The notes under the pieces are model-generated. The model ran no database searches, was not told the DNA's origin, and saw only the letters and a list, made by a program, of their open reading frames with translations. Positions 42,001-50,277 of a DNA stretch of 64,000 nt are shown here, in pieces. Position 1 is the stretch's first letter. The number at the start of each line of letters is the position of its first letter. Both the position numbers and the translations under genes were made by a program. The DNA comes from Conexibacter woesei DSM 14684 (GTDB lineage: Bacteria > Actinomycetota > Thermoleophilia > Solirubrobacterales > Solirubrobacteraceae): contig NC_013739.1 of the NCBI RefSeq assembly GCF_000025265.1, positions 2,914,001-2,978,000 of the forward strand, read 5' to 3'.

Positions 42001-42396
42001 TCAGCCCTCCAGCACGATCGAGGCGGCGGCGATCAGCATGAAGATCCCGAAGGCGGCCTTGAGCACGCGGTCCGGCGCCTTCGCCAGCAGGCCCGCGCCG
42101 GTGCGCGCACCGAGCACCGCGCCGATCGTCAGGCCCGCAGCGACGAGCAGGTCGCCCTTGCCGGCACCGCCGTAGACGGCGATCGCGGCGATCGAGATGG
42201 GGATGATCGCTGCGAGGCTGATCGCGTGCGCGTCGCGCTGGCCGAAGCGCGCGAACAGCACCATCAGCGGGACCATCACGGTCCCGCCGCCGATGCCGAG
42301 CAGGCCCGACATGAAACCGCCGGCGAGGCCGATGCCGGCCAGCGTCGACCGGCTCGTGCCGGCGGCCGGCTCCTGCGTTGTCGTCGTCTCCGTCAT
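42001..42396 (-). CDS. Half-size TauE/SafE (TSUP) family transporter, first half
   Basis: A 131-residue membrane protein with four hydrophobic segments and the TSUP motif SGLLGIGGGTVMVP, preceded by a Thr-rich cytoplasmic start. ATG 42396 overlaps the GntR stop. It is the partner of the 41564 gene. In this operon it may export a waste anion such as sulfite or take up the 2-oxo acid precursor; the family does not fix the direction. Confidence 0.82.
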   Translation of the reverse strand: MTETTTTQEPAAGTSRSTLAGIGLAGGFMSGLLGIGGGTVMVPLMVLFARFGQRDAHAISLAAIIPISIAAIAVYGGAGKGDLLVAAGLTIGAVLGARTGAGLLAKAPDRVLKAAFGIFMLIAAASIVLEG

Positions 42397-43061
42397 TCCG
42401 TCTCCAAGGTCGGCTCCACGACGCCTTCGAGCAGCGCCTGGGTCTTGCGCAGGTGCTCCTCCAGCCGCTGCACGGCCGCGTCCTCGTCGCCCGCCTCGAC
42501 GGCGGCGAGGACCGCGCGATGCTCGGCGGCGAACTCCTGCGGCGTGCCGCGCAGCGCGGCGGAGCGGCGCACGTAGCGCTCGGCTCCGGCCCACAGCTGC
42601 GCGATCAGGTGCAGCGTCCACGGCGACTCCGCGGCTTCGTAGATCGCGAAGTGCACGATCCGGTGCTGGGCGTACGCCTCGCGGCTGCGGCCCGCCTCGA
42701 ACAGCGTCGTCATCGCGTCGATCGCGGCCGCGGAGCGGCTCAGCTCGGCGTCGGTGAGACGCGGGAACGCGAGCCGCAGCGCGTGCGCCTCGACGACGAT
42801 CCGCGATGCGTAGACGTCGCGTGCGTCCTCGAGGCTCAGCGGCGCGACGCGCGCGCCGCGGTTGCGCTCGACCTCGACCAGCCGCTCGCCCTCCAGACGC
42901 CGCAGCGCCTCGCGGATCGGGATGAAGCTGACGCCGTGCTCGGCCGCCAGCTCGCCGAGCCGCAGGTGCGCTCCGGCCGCGTAGCGCCCGTCGAGGATGT
43001 CCTCGCGCAGCTCGCGGTGGACGTGCTCGACGAGGCTGCTGCCGCCGGCCTGGCGGCTCAT
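42393..43061 (-). CDS. GntR-family regulator, FCD subfamily
   Basis: A 222-residue regulator with a winged helix (LRLGELAAEHGVSFIPIREALRRLEGERLVEV) and an FCD domain (about residues 85-210, with AEHRAVLAAVEAGD near the end). It lies inside the second dehydrogenase operon, overlapping the M20 gene, and likely controls the divergent promoter region near 47500, where a 13-bp perfect palindrome covers the -10. Confidence 0.9.
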   Translation of the reverse strand: MSRQAGGSSLVEHVHRELREDILDGRYAAGAHLRLGELAAEHGVSFIPIREALRRLEGERLVEVERNRGARVAPLSLEDARDVYASRIVVEAHALRLAFPRLTDAELSRSAAAIDAMTTLFEAGRSREAYAQHRIVHFAIYEAAESPWTLHLIAQLWAGAERYVRRSAALRGTPQEFAAEHRAVLAAVEAGDEDAAVQRLEEHLRKTQALLEGVVEPTLETE

Positions 43062-44257
43062 GCCGGCTCCCGTCCCTCGATCGCCGTGCCCCACGCGGCG
43101 ACGAGCCGTTCGAGCACGCGCGCGGCGGTCACGAGCTGCTCGATCTCGACGTGCTCGTCGGAGACGTGCGCGTGGCGCGGCAGGCCCGGGCCCCAGACGG
43201 TGCACGAGCTCGACCCCGTCAGCGCCGCGATCATCGACGCGTCGGTGTAGGCCTCGTGGCCGTCCTCGCCGCCCTGGGCGAGTCGCGCGCCGTCGTGGAC
43301 CTCCTCCCAGGCGGCGCGCAGGCCTTGCACGATCCGCGCGCCGGGGTCGGCGACGACCGGCGGCCGCCCGACTCCGAGCGGGCGCAGCTCGCAGCTGCTG
43401 CCGGGGAAGCGGGCGACGACGCCGTCGGCGATCTCGCGCACGAGCGCCATCGCGTCGGCGGGCTGGGCGGGCGGGACGACGCGCACGTCGAGCTCGGCGC
43501 GGCACGCGCCTGGGATCACGTTCGTCGCGACGCCGCCGGCGATCACGCCGCAGGTCGTGCGCGGCGGGCCGAGCAGCTCGTGGGGCGGGGCCAGCTCGCC
43601 GACGCGCTCCTTCAGCTCGCAGACGATCAGCGCGGCAAGATGGTTGGCGTCGACGCCGTCGCGGTGCGCGCGCCCGGCGTGGCCCATCACGCCGTGCGTG
43701 ACCAGCTCGATCCAGCGCAGGCCGACCTGCGCGATCCGCAGGCGCAGCGCGGTCGGCTCCAGCGCGACGAGCTGGTCGGCGGCCGTGACGAGCCCGCCCT
43801 CGACGAGCGCGTGCGCGCCGCGCATCGACGCGCCCTCCTCGTCGACGGTCGCGGCCAGCACGACGTCGCCGGCCGGAGGCGCCTGCCCGGCGAGCGCGTC
43901 GAGCAGCCCGACGGCGACGGCGAGGCCGGCCTTCATGTCGCACGATCCGCGGCCCCAGACCGCGCCGTCGCGCACCTCGCCGCCGAGCGGCTCGACGCTC
44001 CAGTCGACGCCGACCGGGACGGTGTCCATGTGGGCGCTGAGCACGAGCCGCGGCGCGTCGCCGCGGCCGGCGACGGTGAACAGCAGGTTCTCGCCGCCGC
44101 CGGGGACCGACTGGCGCACGGTCCGGATGCCGGGGAGGTCGAGCCGGCGGGTCAGCCAGGCGCCGACGCCGGCCTCCATCGGCCCGGGGTTCTGCGAGTC
44201 GATCCGGACGAGCGCCTGCAGGTCGGCGACGAGCGTCTCGGCGGTGACGGCGCTCAT
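43058..44257 (-). CDS. M20-family metallopeptidase (ArgE/DapE/CPG2 type)
   Basis: A 399-residue zinc amidohydrolase. Metal motifs are SAHMDTVPVG with the bridging Asp in GRGSCDMKAG, the catalytic Glu pair in VDEEGA and the C-terminal His in HVSDEHVE. It removes an acyl or peptide bond from an amino acid derivative. Linked by 4-nt overlaps to an SDR and to the regulator, it probably frees an amino or hydroxy acid that is then oxidised. Confidence 0.9.
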   Translation of the reverse strand: MSAVTAETLVADLQALVRIDSQNPGPMEAGVGAWLTRRLDLPGIRTVRQSVPGGGENLLFTVAGRGDAPRLVLSAHMDTVPVGVDWSVEPLGGEVRDGAVWGRGSCDMKAGLAVAVGLLDALAGQAPPAGDVVLAATVDEEGASMRGAHALVEGGLVTAADQLVALEPTALRLRIAQVGLRWIELVTHGVMGHAGRAHRDGVDANHLAALIVCELKERVGELAPPHELLGPPRTTCGVIAGGVATNVIPGACRAELDVRVVPPAQPADAMALVREIADGVVARFPGSSCELRPLGVGRPPVVADPGARIVQGLRAAWEEVHDGARLAQGGEDGHEAYTDASMIAALTGSSSCTVWGPGLPRHAHVSDEHVEIEQLVTAARVLERLVAAWGTAIEGREPA

Positions 44258-45024
44258 CCGGTCAGCGCTCCCGCGTCGACGTTGACCGATTCGCCGGTGA
44301 TGCCGGACGCCAGCGGCGAGGCGAGCCAGACCGCGACGGCGCCGACCTCCTCGACGGTCACGAGGCGCCGCGCCGCAGCGCTCTGCGCGTAGTCGCTCAG
44401 CACGGCGTCGGCGTCGCGGCCCTCCAGCGCGCCCTGCGCCTCGGCGACGCCGCGCAGCATCGGCGTGTCGACGTTGCCGGGGCAGATCGCGTTGACGCGC
44501 AGCCCGCGCGGCCCGACCTCGGCCGCGAAGCACTCGACCGCGCCCTGGAGCGCGAACTTCGACGCGCAGTAGGCGATCGCGCCGGCCTCGCCGTGCTTGC
44601 CGGCCGTCGAGGACAGGAACGTCAGCACGCCCGGCCGCGCGGCGGCCGTCATCTGCGCGCCGAACGCGGCCGCGACGTGCAGCGCGCCGTGGAGGTTGAC
44701 CGCGAGCGTGCGGTGGTATGCGTCCCAGTCGAACGCGAGCAGCTCGAACGTCGGCGCGAGACCGGCCGCGTAGACGACCGAGTCGACGGCGCCCGCGGCG
44801 GCCGCGGCGCGCTCGACGGCGGCGCGGTCAGTCACGTCGAGCGCGTCGGCGGCGTGCGGTCCGCCCGGCAGCGCGTCGCGGAGCGTCTGCGCCGCGGCGG
44901 CGTCGAGGTCGAGCGCGGTCACGTGGGCGCCCGCGGCGGCGTAGGCGCGGCAGACGGCGGCGCCGATCGCGCCGCCCGCGCCGACGACGACCGCGCGATG
45001 ACCGTCGGGAAGCGACAGGCTCAT
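44254..45024 (-). CDS. Short-chain dehydrogenase/reductase (SDR)
   Basis: A 256-residue SDR with GAGGAIG near residue 16, YAAG in place of NNAG, catalytic Ser in LSSTAG and Tyr-x-x-x-Lys in YCASKFA. It converts a hydroxyl to a keto group, plausibly producing the 2-oxo acid used by the adjacent E1 subunits. Both ends overlap neighbours. Confidence 0.9.
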   Translation of the reverse strand: MSLSLPDGHRAVVVGAGGAIGAAVCRAYAAAGAHVTALDLDAAAAQTLRDALPGGPHAADALDVTDRAAVERAAAAAGAVDSVVYAAGLAPTFELLAFDWDAYHRTLAVNLHGALHVAAAFGAQMTAAARPGVLTFLSSTAGKHGEAGAIAYCASKFALQGAVECFAAEVGPRGLRVNAICPGNVDTPMLRGVAEAQGALEGRDADAVLSDYAQSAAARRLVTVEEVGAVAVWLASPLASGITGESVNVDAGALTG

Positions 45025-46040
45025 GCGAGCAGTCTCTTCGCGGCGCTGGCGATCGAGTCGGGCGACGGGATCACCGCGCGCTCGAGTGTGGCCGCGGCCG
45101 GGATCGGCACGTCGGGCACGGCGTGGCGGCCGACGGCGCGCAGGCCGCCGAGCCCGACGCGCTCGACGACGCGCGTGATCAGCTCGCCCGAGAGGCCGAA
45201 GCTGAGGTAGTCCTCGTCGACGACGAGCAGGCGGCCGGTCTTCGCCGCCGACGTCGCGACGGTGGCGACGTCGAGCGGGACGACGGTGCGGAGGTCGATC
45301 ACCTCGGCCTCGACGCCGTCGGCCGCGAGCGCGTCGGCCGCTTCCAGCGCCGTCGTGACGGTCAGCCCGAGCGTCGCGATCGTGAGGTCGGAGCCGTCGC
45401 GCACCGTCGCCGCCTCGCCGAGCGGGACGACGTAGCGCTCCTCGGGCACCTCGGCGCCGTGGCGGTACTGGTCGGCGCGCTGCACGAGCAGCTGCTTGTG
45501 CTCGATGAAGACGGTCGGGTTGGGGGAGGCGAGGCTGGCCGCCATCAGGCCCTTGTAGTCGTATGGGTTCGACGGCACGACGACCTCGAGGCCGGGCAGG
45601 TGCGCGAACAGGCCCCAGAGGCACTGCGAGTGCTGTGCCGCGGCGCCGAGGACGCCGCCGGCCGTCTTGAAGACGATCGGCTGCTCGACCGCGCCGCCGG
45701 ACATGTAGCGGTTCTTCGCCGCGGCGTTGTAGACCTGTTCGAGGCAGACGCCGATGAAGTCGACGAACATGATCTCGATCAGCGGGCGGTAGCCGGCGAG
45801 GGCCAGTCCGACGCCCATGCCGGTGAACGCCATCTCGGCGATCGGCGTATCGCGCACGCGCGTCTCGCCGAAGCGCTTCTGCAGGTCGCGGGTGGAGCCG
45901 AAGACGCCGCCCATGCGGCCGACGTCCTCGCCCAGCACGACGATCTTCTCGTCGCGCTCCATCTCGAGCCCGATCGCCTCGGCGACGAAGACGGAGGTCG
46001 GGCGGTTGCGCAGGGTCGGTGCGTTCGTGGAAGCGCTCAT
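45021..46040 (-). CDS. 2-oxoacid dehydrogenase E1 beta (complex 2)
   Basis: A 339-residue beta subunit with DTPIAEMAFTGMGVGLAL, AAQHSQCLWGLFAHLPG and VIDLRTVVPLDVATV. The AAQHSQ segment resembles pyruvate/acetoin type E1 beta. It overlaps the E1 alpha gene and works with the divergent E2 at 47563. Compared with the E1 beta at 20403 it is clearly a separate line and not a recent duplicate. Confidence 0.93.
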   Translation of the reverse strand: MSASTNAPTLRNRPTSVFVAEAIGLEMERDEKIVVLGEDVGRMGGVFGSTRDLQKRFGETRVRDTPIAEMAFTGMGVGLALAGYRPLIEIMFVDFIGVCLEQVYNAAAKNRYMSGGAVEQPIVFKTAGGVLGAAAQHSQCLWGLFAHLPGLEVVVPSNPYDYKGLMAASLASPNPTVFIEHKQLLVQRADQYRHGAEVPEERYVVPLGEAATVRDGSDLTIATLGLTVTTALEAADALAADGVEAEVIDLRTVVPLDVATVATSAAKTGRLLVVDEDYLSFGLSGELITRVVERVGLGGLRAVGRHAVPDVPIPAAATLERAVIPSPDSIASAAKRLLA

Positions 46041-46990
46041 GCGAAGACGTGCTCCAGTGCGGTGGTCGGGTCCGGCATCGGGTCCTCGCGGACGGAGCGC
46101 AGCAGCTCCTGCATCTCCTCGCGCGCGGCCGTGTCGATCGCGTCGAGCTCGTCGCCGGTCGCGACGGCGGCGGCGGTCAGCCGTGCGCGCGCCACCAGCA
46201 GCGGATCGCCGTCGCGGCGGATCTGCTCGTGCTCGGCTCTGGTGCGGTAGATCTGCGGATCGCCTTCGTAGTGCCCCTGGAAGCGGAAGCAGGTGGCCTC
46301 GAAGACGCACGGCGCCGACGCCGCGCGGGTCTCGGCGACGAGCCGGCCGAACGTCTCGGCGACGGCCTCGGCGTCGGTGCCGTCGACCGTCTCGCCAATG
46401 CAGTCGTAGGCGGCGGCGCGCTCGGCGATCGTCGCGGTCGGGATCACGTCCTCGCTCGAGACGCTGATGCCGTAGCGGTTGTTCTCGACGACGACGACGA
46501 GCGGCAGCTCCCACGCCGCCGCGATGTTCATGCACTCGTGGAACGTGCCGTGGTTGGAGCCCGCGTCGCCGGTGACGGCGACGGCGATCGCGTCGCGCCC
46601 TTCGGCGGCGATCGCGTAGGCGTACCCGAGCGCGACCGGCAGGGAGGCGCCGACGATCCCCGTCGCGGAGAAGTTGCGAGCCGGGTCGAACGGGTGCATG
46701 TGGCCGCCGTAGCCGCCGCACAGCCCGGTCGTGCGCTCGTAGATCTCGGCCATCAGCGCGCGCGGGTCGACGCCCTTGGCGAGCGCGTGGGAGTGGTTGC
46801 GATGCGTGCTCACGAGCGCGTCGTCCTGGCGCAGGGAGCCGGCCATCCCGGCGGCGATCGCCTCCTGGCCGATGCCGGTGTGCAGCTCGCCGTGGATCTC
46901 GCCGGTCGGGACGCCCTCCAGGCAGGCGAGATCGAACTCGCGCATGCGCGCCATCCAGCGGTAGCGGTCCAGCGGGGTGGGGCTGCTCAT
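46037..46990 (-). CDS. 2-oxoacid dehydrogenase E1 alpha (complex 2)
   Basis: A 317-residue E1 alpha of normal length, with no lipoyl domain. The thiamine diphosphate motif GDAGSNHGTFHECMNIAA leads to the NN of VVENNRYGIS. Substrate-channel residues are seen in HRNHSHALAKGVDP. It is the second gene of the minus-strand operon, overlapping the VOC gene, and serves as the ordinary comparison for the fused E1 alpha at 18850. Confidence 0.94.
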   Translation of the reverse strand: MSSPTPLDRYRWMARMREFDLACLEGVPTGEIHGELHTGIGQEAIAAGMAGSLRQDDALVSTHRNHSHALAKGVDPRALMAEIYERTTGLCGGYGGHMHPFDPARNFSATGIVGASLPVALGYAYAIAAEGRDAIAVAVTGDAGSNHGTFHECMNIAAAWELPLVVVVENNRYGISVSSEDVIPTATIAERAAAYDCIGETVDGTDAEAVAETFGRLVAETRAASAPCVFEATCFRFQGHYEGDPQIYRTRAEHEQIRRDGDPLLVARARLTAAAVATGDELDAIDTAAREEMQELLRSVREDPMPDPTTALEHVFA

Positions 46991-47490
46991 GACGGGGAGA
47001 CCTCCTCGAGCTCGAAGACGGAGCCGGCCGGCTCGCGCACGTAGACCGCGCGGCCCTCCGGGAAGCGCACGACCTCGCCGACGCGTGCAGCGCCGAGGCG
47101 CTCGACGTGCGCGAGCGCTGCTTCGAGGTCGTCGACCTCGAAGCAGACATGCCCGTGGCCGACGCGGGTGGGAGCGTCGTCCTCGCGGCCGGCGGGGACG
47201 CCGCGGAAGGCGATCAGCTCGATCATCTGCTCGGTGCCGGGCAGTCGCAGCTGGGCGAGGTCGGCGCCGACGCCTGCGACGCCGACGGTCCGGCCGATCA
47301 GGTCGGTCATGCCGTGGTCGACGAGGACGGGGTGGGCGCCGAACGCCGCGCTGTAGAACGTGACCGCGCGGTCGACGTCGTCGACCGCGAGCGATGCGTG
47401 CGCGAGACGGAAAGACGGCCGTCGCGCGGCTGCGGAGGTCGGCTCCACGGGGTGCGCGTCGGCGGGTTCAGGGGCTTGCGATCCGGCCAT
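46987..47490 (-). CDS. VOC (glyoxalase/dioxygenase) superfamily protein
   Basis: A 167-residue protein with two beta-alpha-beta-beta-beta units: the first begins LAHASLAVDDVDRAVTFY, the second GHGHVCFEVDDLEAAL. Candidate metal residues are the His in LAHASL, the Glu in MIELIAF, the His in GHVCFE and the Glu in VFELEE. The family covers lyases, epimerases and dioxygenases. ATG 47490 was chosen over ATG 47496 because the promoter puts +1 there; the first 25 residues are low-complexity. It heads the second dehydrogenase operon, which argues for an epimerase (methylmalonyl-CoA-epimerase-like) or isomerase step. Confidence 0.85.
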   Translation of the reverse strand: MAGSQAPEPADAHPVEPTSAAARRPSFRLAHASLAVDDVDRAVTFYSAAFGAHPVLVDHGMTDLIGRTVGVAGVGADLAQLRLPGTEQMIELIAFRGVPAGREDDAPTRVGHGHVCFEVDDLEAALAHVERLGAARVGEVVRFPEGRAVYVREPAGSVFELEEVSPS

Positions 47491-47496
47491 TCGCAT

Positions 47497-47509
47497 TTTA
47501 TATTATAAA
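47497..47509. promoter_or_regulatory. 13-bp perfect palindrome over divergent -10 elements
   Basis: TTTATATTATAAA is symmetric about T47503 and supplies TATAAA on both strands: the -10 of the VOC operon and a possible -10 of the E2 gene at 47563. It is also a plausible operator for the FCD regulator 42393-43061. Confidence 0.55.
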
Positions 47510-47526
47510 CTGCTGGAGGGTGTCAA
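47497..47526 (-). promoter_or_regulatory. Promoter of the minus-strand dehydrogenase operon, leaderless
   Basis: On the minus strand TTGACA (47526-47521) and TATAAA (47502-47497) are 18 bp apart. Seven bases on is ATG 47490, so the RNA should begin at the start codon. Confidence 0.65.
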
Positions 47527-47562
47527 GGACCCCCGCTCGCCCCGTCGCGAAAGGAACCCGCC

Positions 47563-48822
47563 GTGCCCGATGTCGTGATGCCCCGCCTGTCGGACTCGAT
47601 GGAGGAGGGCACGATCATCAAGTGGTTGAAGGCCTCCGGCGAGGAGGTGGCGCGGGGCGAGGAGCTTGTCGAGATCGAGACCGACAAGGCGAACATGACC
47701 TATGAGGCCGACGCCTCCGGCACCTTGGAGATCGTCGCCGAGGAGGGCGCCACGCTGCCGATCGGCGAGCCGATCGCGCGGCTGGCCGGGGGCGAGGAGC
47801 CGGCGCGGGGCGCTGCGCCCGCACCCGCCGCGGAGGCGCCCGCCGCTCCGACCGCGACCGCTGCCGGCGGCGACAGAAACGGCCGCGTGAAGGCCTCGCC
47901 CGTCGCGCGGCGGTTGGCGAGCGAGCTGGGCGTCGACCTGGCCGGTGTCGTCGGCTCCGGCCCGGGCGGCCGGATCGTGAAGGCCGATGTCGAGGGTGCC
48001 GCGAAGGGCGGCACCGAGACTGCCGCGGCGCCCGTCGCCGAGCCGCCTGCTCCCGCCGCTCCTGCTCCCGCCGCTCCCGCTCCCGCCGCGACACCCGGCC
48101 CGGTCGTCTCCGGCGATGCCGGATCCGGGAAGGGTGAGGTGACGGTCCAGGAGCTGACGCGCACGCAGCAGGTGATCGCGCGGCGGATGGCGGAGTCGAA
48201 GGCGACGATCCCGGACTACACCGTGACGACCGAGGTCGACATGGAGGCCGCGGTCCAGTTGCGCGAGCAGATGAAGGCCGCCGCGACCGAGACGCTCCGC
48301 GCGCCGTCGTTCAACGACATGGTCGTCAAAGCCGCCGCGTTGGCGCTGCGGGAGATCCCGAAGGCCAACGGCGGCTACAGAGACGGCAAGTGGGAGCTCT
48401 ACTCGCGCGTCAACGTCGGGATCGCGGTCGCGACCGACGACGCGCTGATCGTCCCGACCGTCTTCGACGCCGACAAGAAGGCGCTCGGCGAGATCTCCCG
48501 CGACGCACGCGCGCTCGCGGCGCGCGTGCGGGCCGGCAGAATCACACCGCCGGAGCTGTCGGGCGCGACCTTCACGGTCTCCAACCTCGGCATGTTCGGC
48601 ACGACCGAGTTCACCGCCGTGATCGTCCCCGGCCAGGCCGGCATCCTCTCCGTCGGCGCGCTGCGCGACACACCCGTCGTCAGAGGCGGCCAGATCGTCC
48701 CCGGCAAGCGCATGAGCGTCACCATCACCGCCGACCACCGCATCCTCAACGGCGCCGAAGCCGCCCAATTCATCGCCCGCATCCGCGAACTCCTCGAAAC
48801 ACCCTTCTCGCTCGCGCTCTAG
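47563..48822 (+). CDS. 2-oxoacid dehydrogenase E2 acyltransferase (complex 2)
   Basis: A 419-residue E2 with the standard order: lipoyl domain (residues 1-78, Lys 42 in EIETDKAN), Ala/Pro linker, subunit-binding domain (about 108-146, ASPVARRLASELGVDL and GRIVKADVE), a second Ala/Pro linker and the catalytic domain (about 190-419). The active-site His is H392, but H-R-x-x-D-G reads HRILNG, with Asn for Asp. It is transcribed away from its E1 genes. GTG 47563 follows AAAGGAA. It is the normal counterpart of the lipoyl-less E2 at 23202. Confidence 0.93.
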   Translation: MPDVVMPRLSDSMEEGTIIKWLKASGEEVARGEELVEIETDKANMTYEADASGTLEIVAEEGATLPIGEPIARLAGGEEPARGAAPAPAAEAPAAPTATAAGGDRNGRVKASPVARRLASELGVDLAGVVGSGPGGRIVKADVEGAAKGGTETAAAPVAEPPAPAAPAPAAPAPAATPGPVVSGDAGSGKGEVTVQELTRTQQVIARRMAESKATIPDYTVTTEVDMEAAVQLREQMKAAATETLRAPSFNDMVVKAAALALREIPKANGGYRDGKWELYSRVNVGIAVATDDALIVPTVFDADKKALGEISRDARALAARVRAGRITPPELSGATFTVSNLGMFGTTEFTAVIVPGQAGILSVGALRDTPVVRGGQIVPGKRMSVTITADHRILNGAEAAQFIARIRELLETPFSLAL

Positions 48823-48829
48823 CAGCGCC

Positions 48830-49438
48830 TCACGACCCGGCGTCCGCGATCGTCATCCGCACGGGCGTCGGGTCGAAGCCGTTGCAGGGGTTGTTGACCT
48901 GCGGGCAGTTGGAGACGAGCACGAGCACGTCGACCTCCGCCCGCAGCGTCACCGTCAGCCCCGGTGCGGAGATGCCGTCGACGATGCCGAGCGTCCCGTC
49001 CTCGTCGACCGGCACGTTCATGTACCAGTTGATGTTCGAGACGAGGTCGCGCTTGGTCAGCCCCCAGCGTGCGCCTTCGCGCAGGAAGTTCTCCACGCAC
49101 GCGTGCTGGTGGCGCGTGTGGTGGCCGTAGCGCAGCGTGTTCGACTCCTTCGAGCAGGCGCCGCCGACCGTGTCGTGGCGGCCGACGTCGTCGCCGACGA
49201 CGGTCATCAGCGGGTTGCCCTCGTTGGAGAGCAGCACCGATCCGGTCGTGAGGAAGATCGATCCCTGCCGGACGATCGTGTCCGGCGCCGAGTAGCGCTC
49301 GGCGGTGTCCTGCGCGCGGTACAGCAGGCAGTCGACCGCCTGGTTGCCGTGGAGGTCGGCGATCGACAGCGTCTGGCCGGCGCGCACGACCCCCGACCAC
49401 GGCCCGCGGGCCGCAACGGTCTCCTCGCGCACGCTCAT
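48830..49438 (-). CDS. DUF1989 protein, urea-amidolyase-associated protein 2 type
   Basis: A 202-residue protein of the DUF1989 family. Typical parts are LHGNQAVDCLLY, SVLLSNEGNPLMTVVGDD, a C-H-rich middle (GGACSKESNTLRYGHHTRHQHACVEN spread over residues 95-120) and VSNCPQVNNPCNG near the end. Conserved Cys and His suggest a metal site. The family accompanies urea carboxylase/allophanate hydrolase and guanidine-responsive loci; no carboxylase is present here. It overlaps the companion gene by 4 bases. Confidence 0.85.
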   Translation of the reverse strand: MSVREETVAARGPWSGVVRAGQTLSIADLHGNQAVDCLLYRAQDTAERYSAPDTIVRQGSIFLTTGSVLLSNEGNPLMTVVGDDVGRHDTVGGACSKESNTLRYGHHTRHQHACVENFLREGARWGLTKRDLVSNINWYMNVPVDEDGTLGIVDGISAPGLTVTLRAEVDVLVLVSNCPQVNNPCNGFDPTPVRMTIADAGS

Positions 49439-50277
49439 GCCAGCCCCCGCGCGTCGGCGTAGTCGGCGGTGTTGAGGAAGGCGCGCTCCAGCTCGGGCGT
49501 GGAGGACCACAGCGGATCGTCGGGCCCGGTCGGCTCGCCGCGCCAGGCGAGCAGCTCGAGCGTCGAGCAGGTGTAGCGCTCGCGCGGATCGAGCGGGTGC
49601 GGCACGTTCGCGACGAGCGCGACGACGGGCAGCTCGCAGCGCAGCTCGACCGTCGTGCCGGCGCGCGGCGCGCCGTCGAAGCGCAGGCCGCCGTCGGCCT
49701 CGACGCGGACGCCCTTGAAGAACGACAGCGACGGGGGGATGTCGCGCGGTCCGAGGCCGTGCTTGGCAGCGGCGAGGATCAGCAGCTCACGTCCCGCGGG
49801 CGTCGCGCTGTGCGCGCTGCCGTCGCCGTAGCGGGCGACGTTCGCCGGTGCGGTCGACGTGCCGCACAGCGCGTCGTGCGCTCCCGAGGAGTCGGCGACG
49901 ATCGTCGCCAGCACGCGCCCCTGGTCGCTCAGCAGCGGGTGGCCCGCGCCGAGGTACGCCTGCCAGGGGACCTTCACGGTGTCGGCGACGTTGAGCCGCT
50001 CCCACGGTTGGTCGGCGTTGTAGAGCAGGACGTGGGCGCACGCCTCGCCGTCGCGGTCGCGCAGCCGCAGCGTCGTGCCGCGTGCGAGGACCTTCGAGCT
50101 GTAGCCGCCGGCGGCGATCCGCTCGGCCCAGGTCAGCGCGGCGGGGGAGACGCCGTCGGGCACGTCGTCCCACGACGACGCCGGCAGCACCGGCATCGCC
50201 TCGGTCCGTGTGCCTGCCTGAGCGCGCGCATGCTCGCGCGCGGCCCATGTGGTGTTCGTCAGCGGCTCACTGCTCAT
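49435..50277 (-). CDS. DUF1989 protein, urea-amidolyase-associated protein 1 type
   Basis: A 280-residue DUF1989 protein, the longer partner of the pair. It has TTLRLRDRDGEACAHVLLYNADQPWERLNVADT, a Cys-bearing middle (HDALCGTS), LSFFKGVRVEADGGL and VALVANVPHPLDPR. The two proteins usually occur together and are thought to act on urea, guanidine or carboxyguanidine-like compounds. It overlaps the HDAC-family gene upstream. Confidence 0.85.
   Translation of the reverse strand: MSSEPLTNTTWAAREHARAQAGTRTEAMPVLPASSWDDVPDGVSPAALTWAERIAAGGYSSKVLARGTTLRLRDRDGEACAHVLLYNADQPWERLNVADTVKVPWQAYLGAGHPLLSDQGRVLATIVADSSGAHDALCGTSTAPANVARYGDGSAHSATPAGRELLILAAAKHGLGPRDIPPSLSFFKGVRVEADGGLRFDGAPRAGTTVELRCELPVVALVANVPHPLDPRERYTCSTLELLAWRGEPTGPDDPLWSSTPELERAFLNTADYADARGLA

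Noticed and set aside
41564-42396. The two TauE halves considered as one frameshifted pseudogene
   Set aside because: Each half has its own start codon, a complete four-helix repeat and its own GGG motif. The first is coupled to the upstream gene by an ATGA overlap, so a genuine split pair is more likely.
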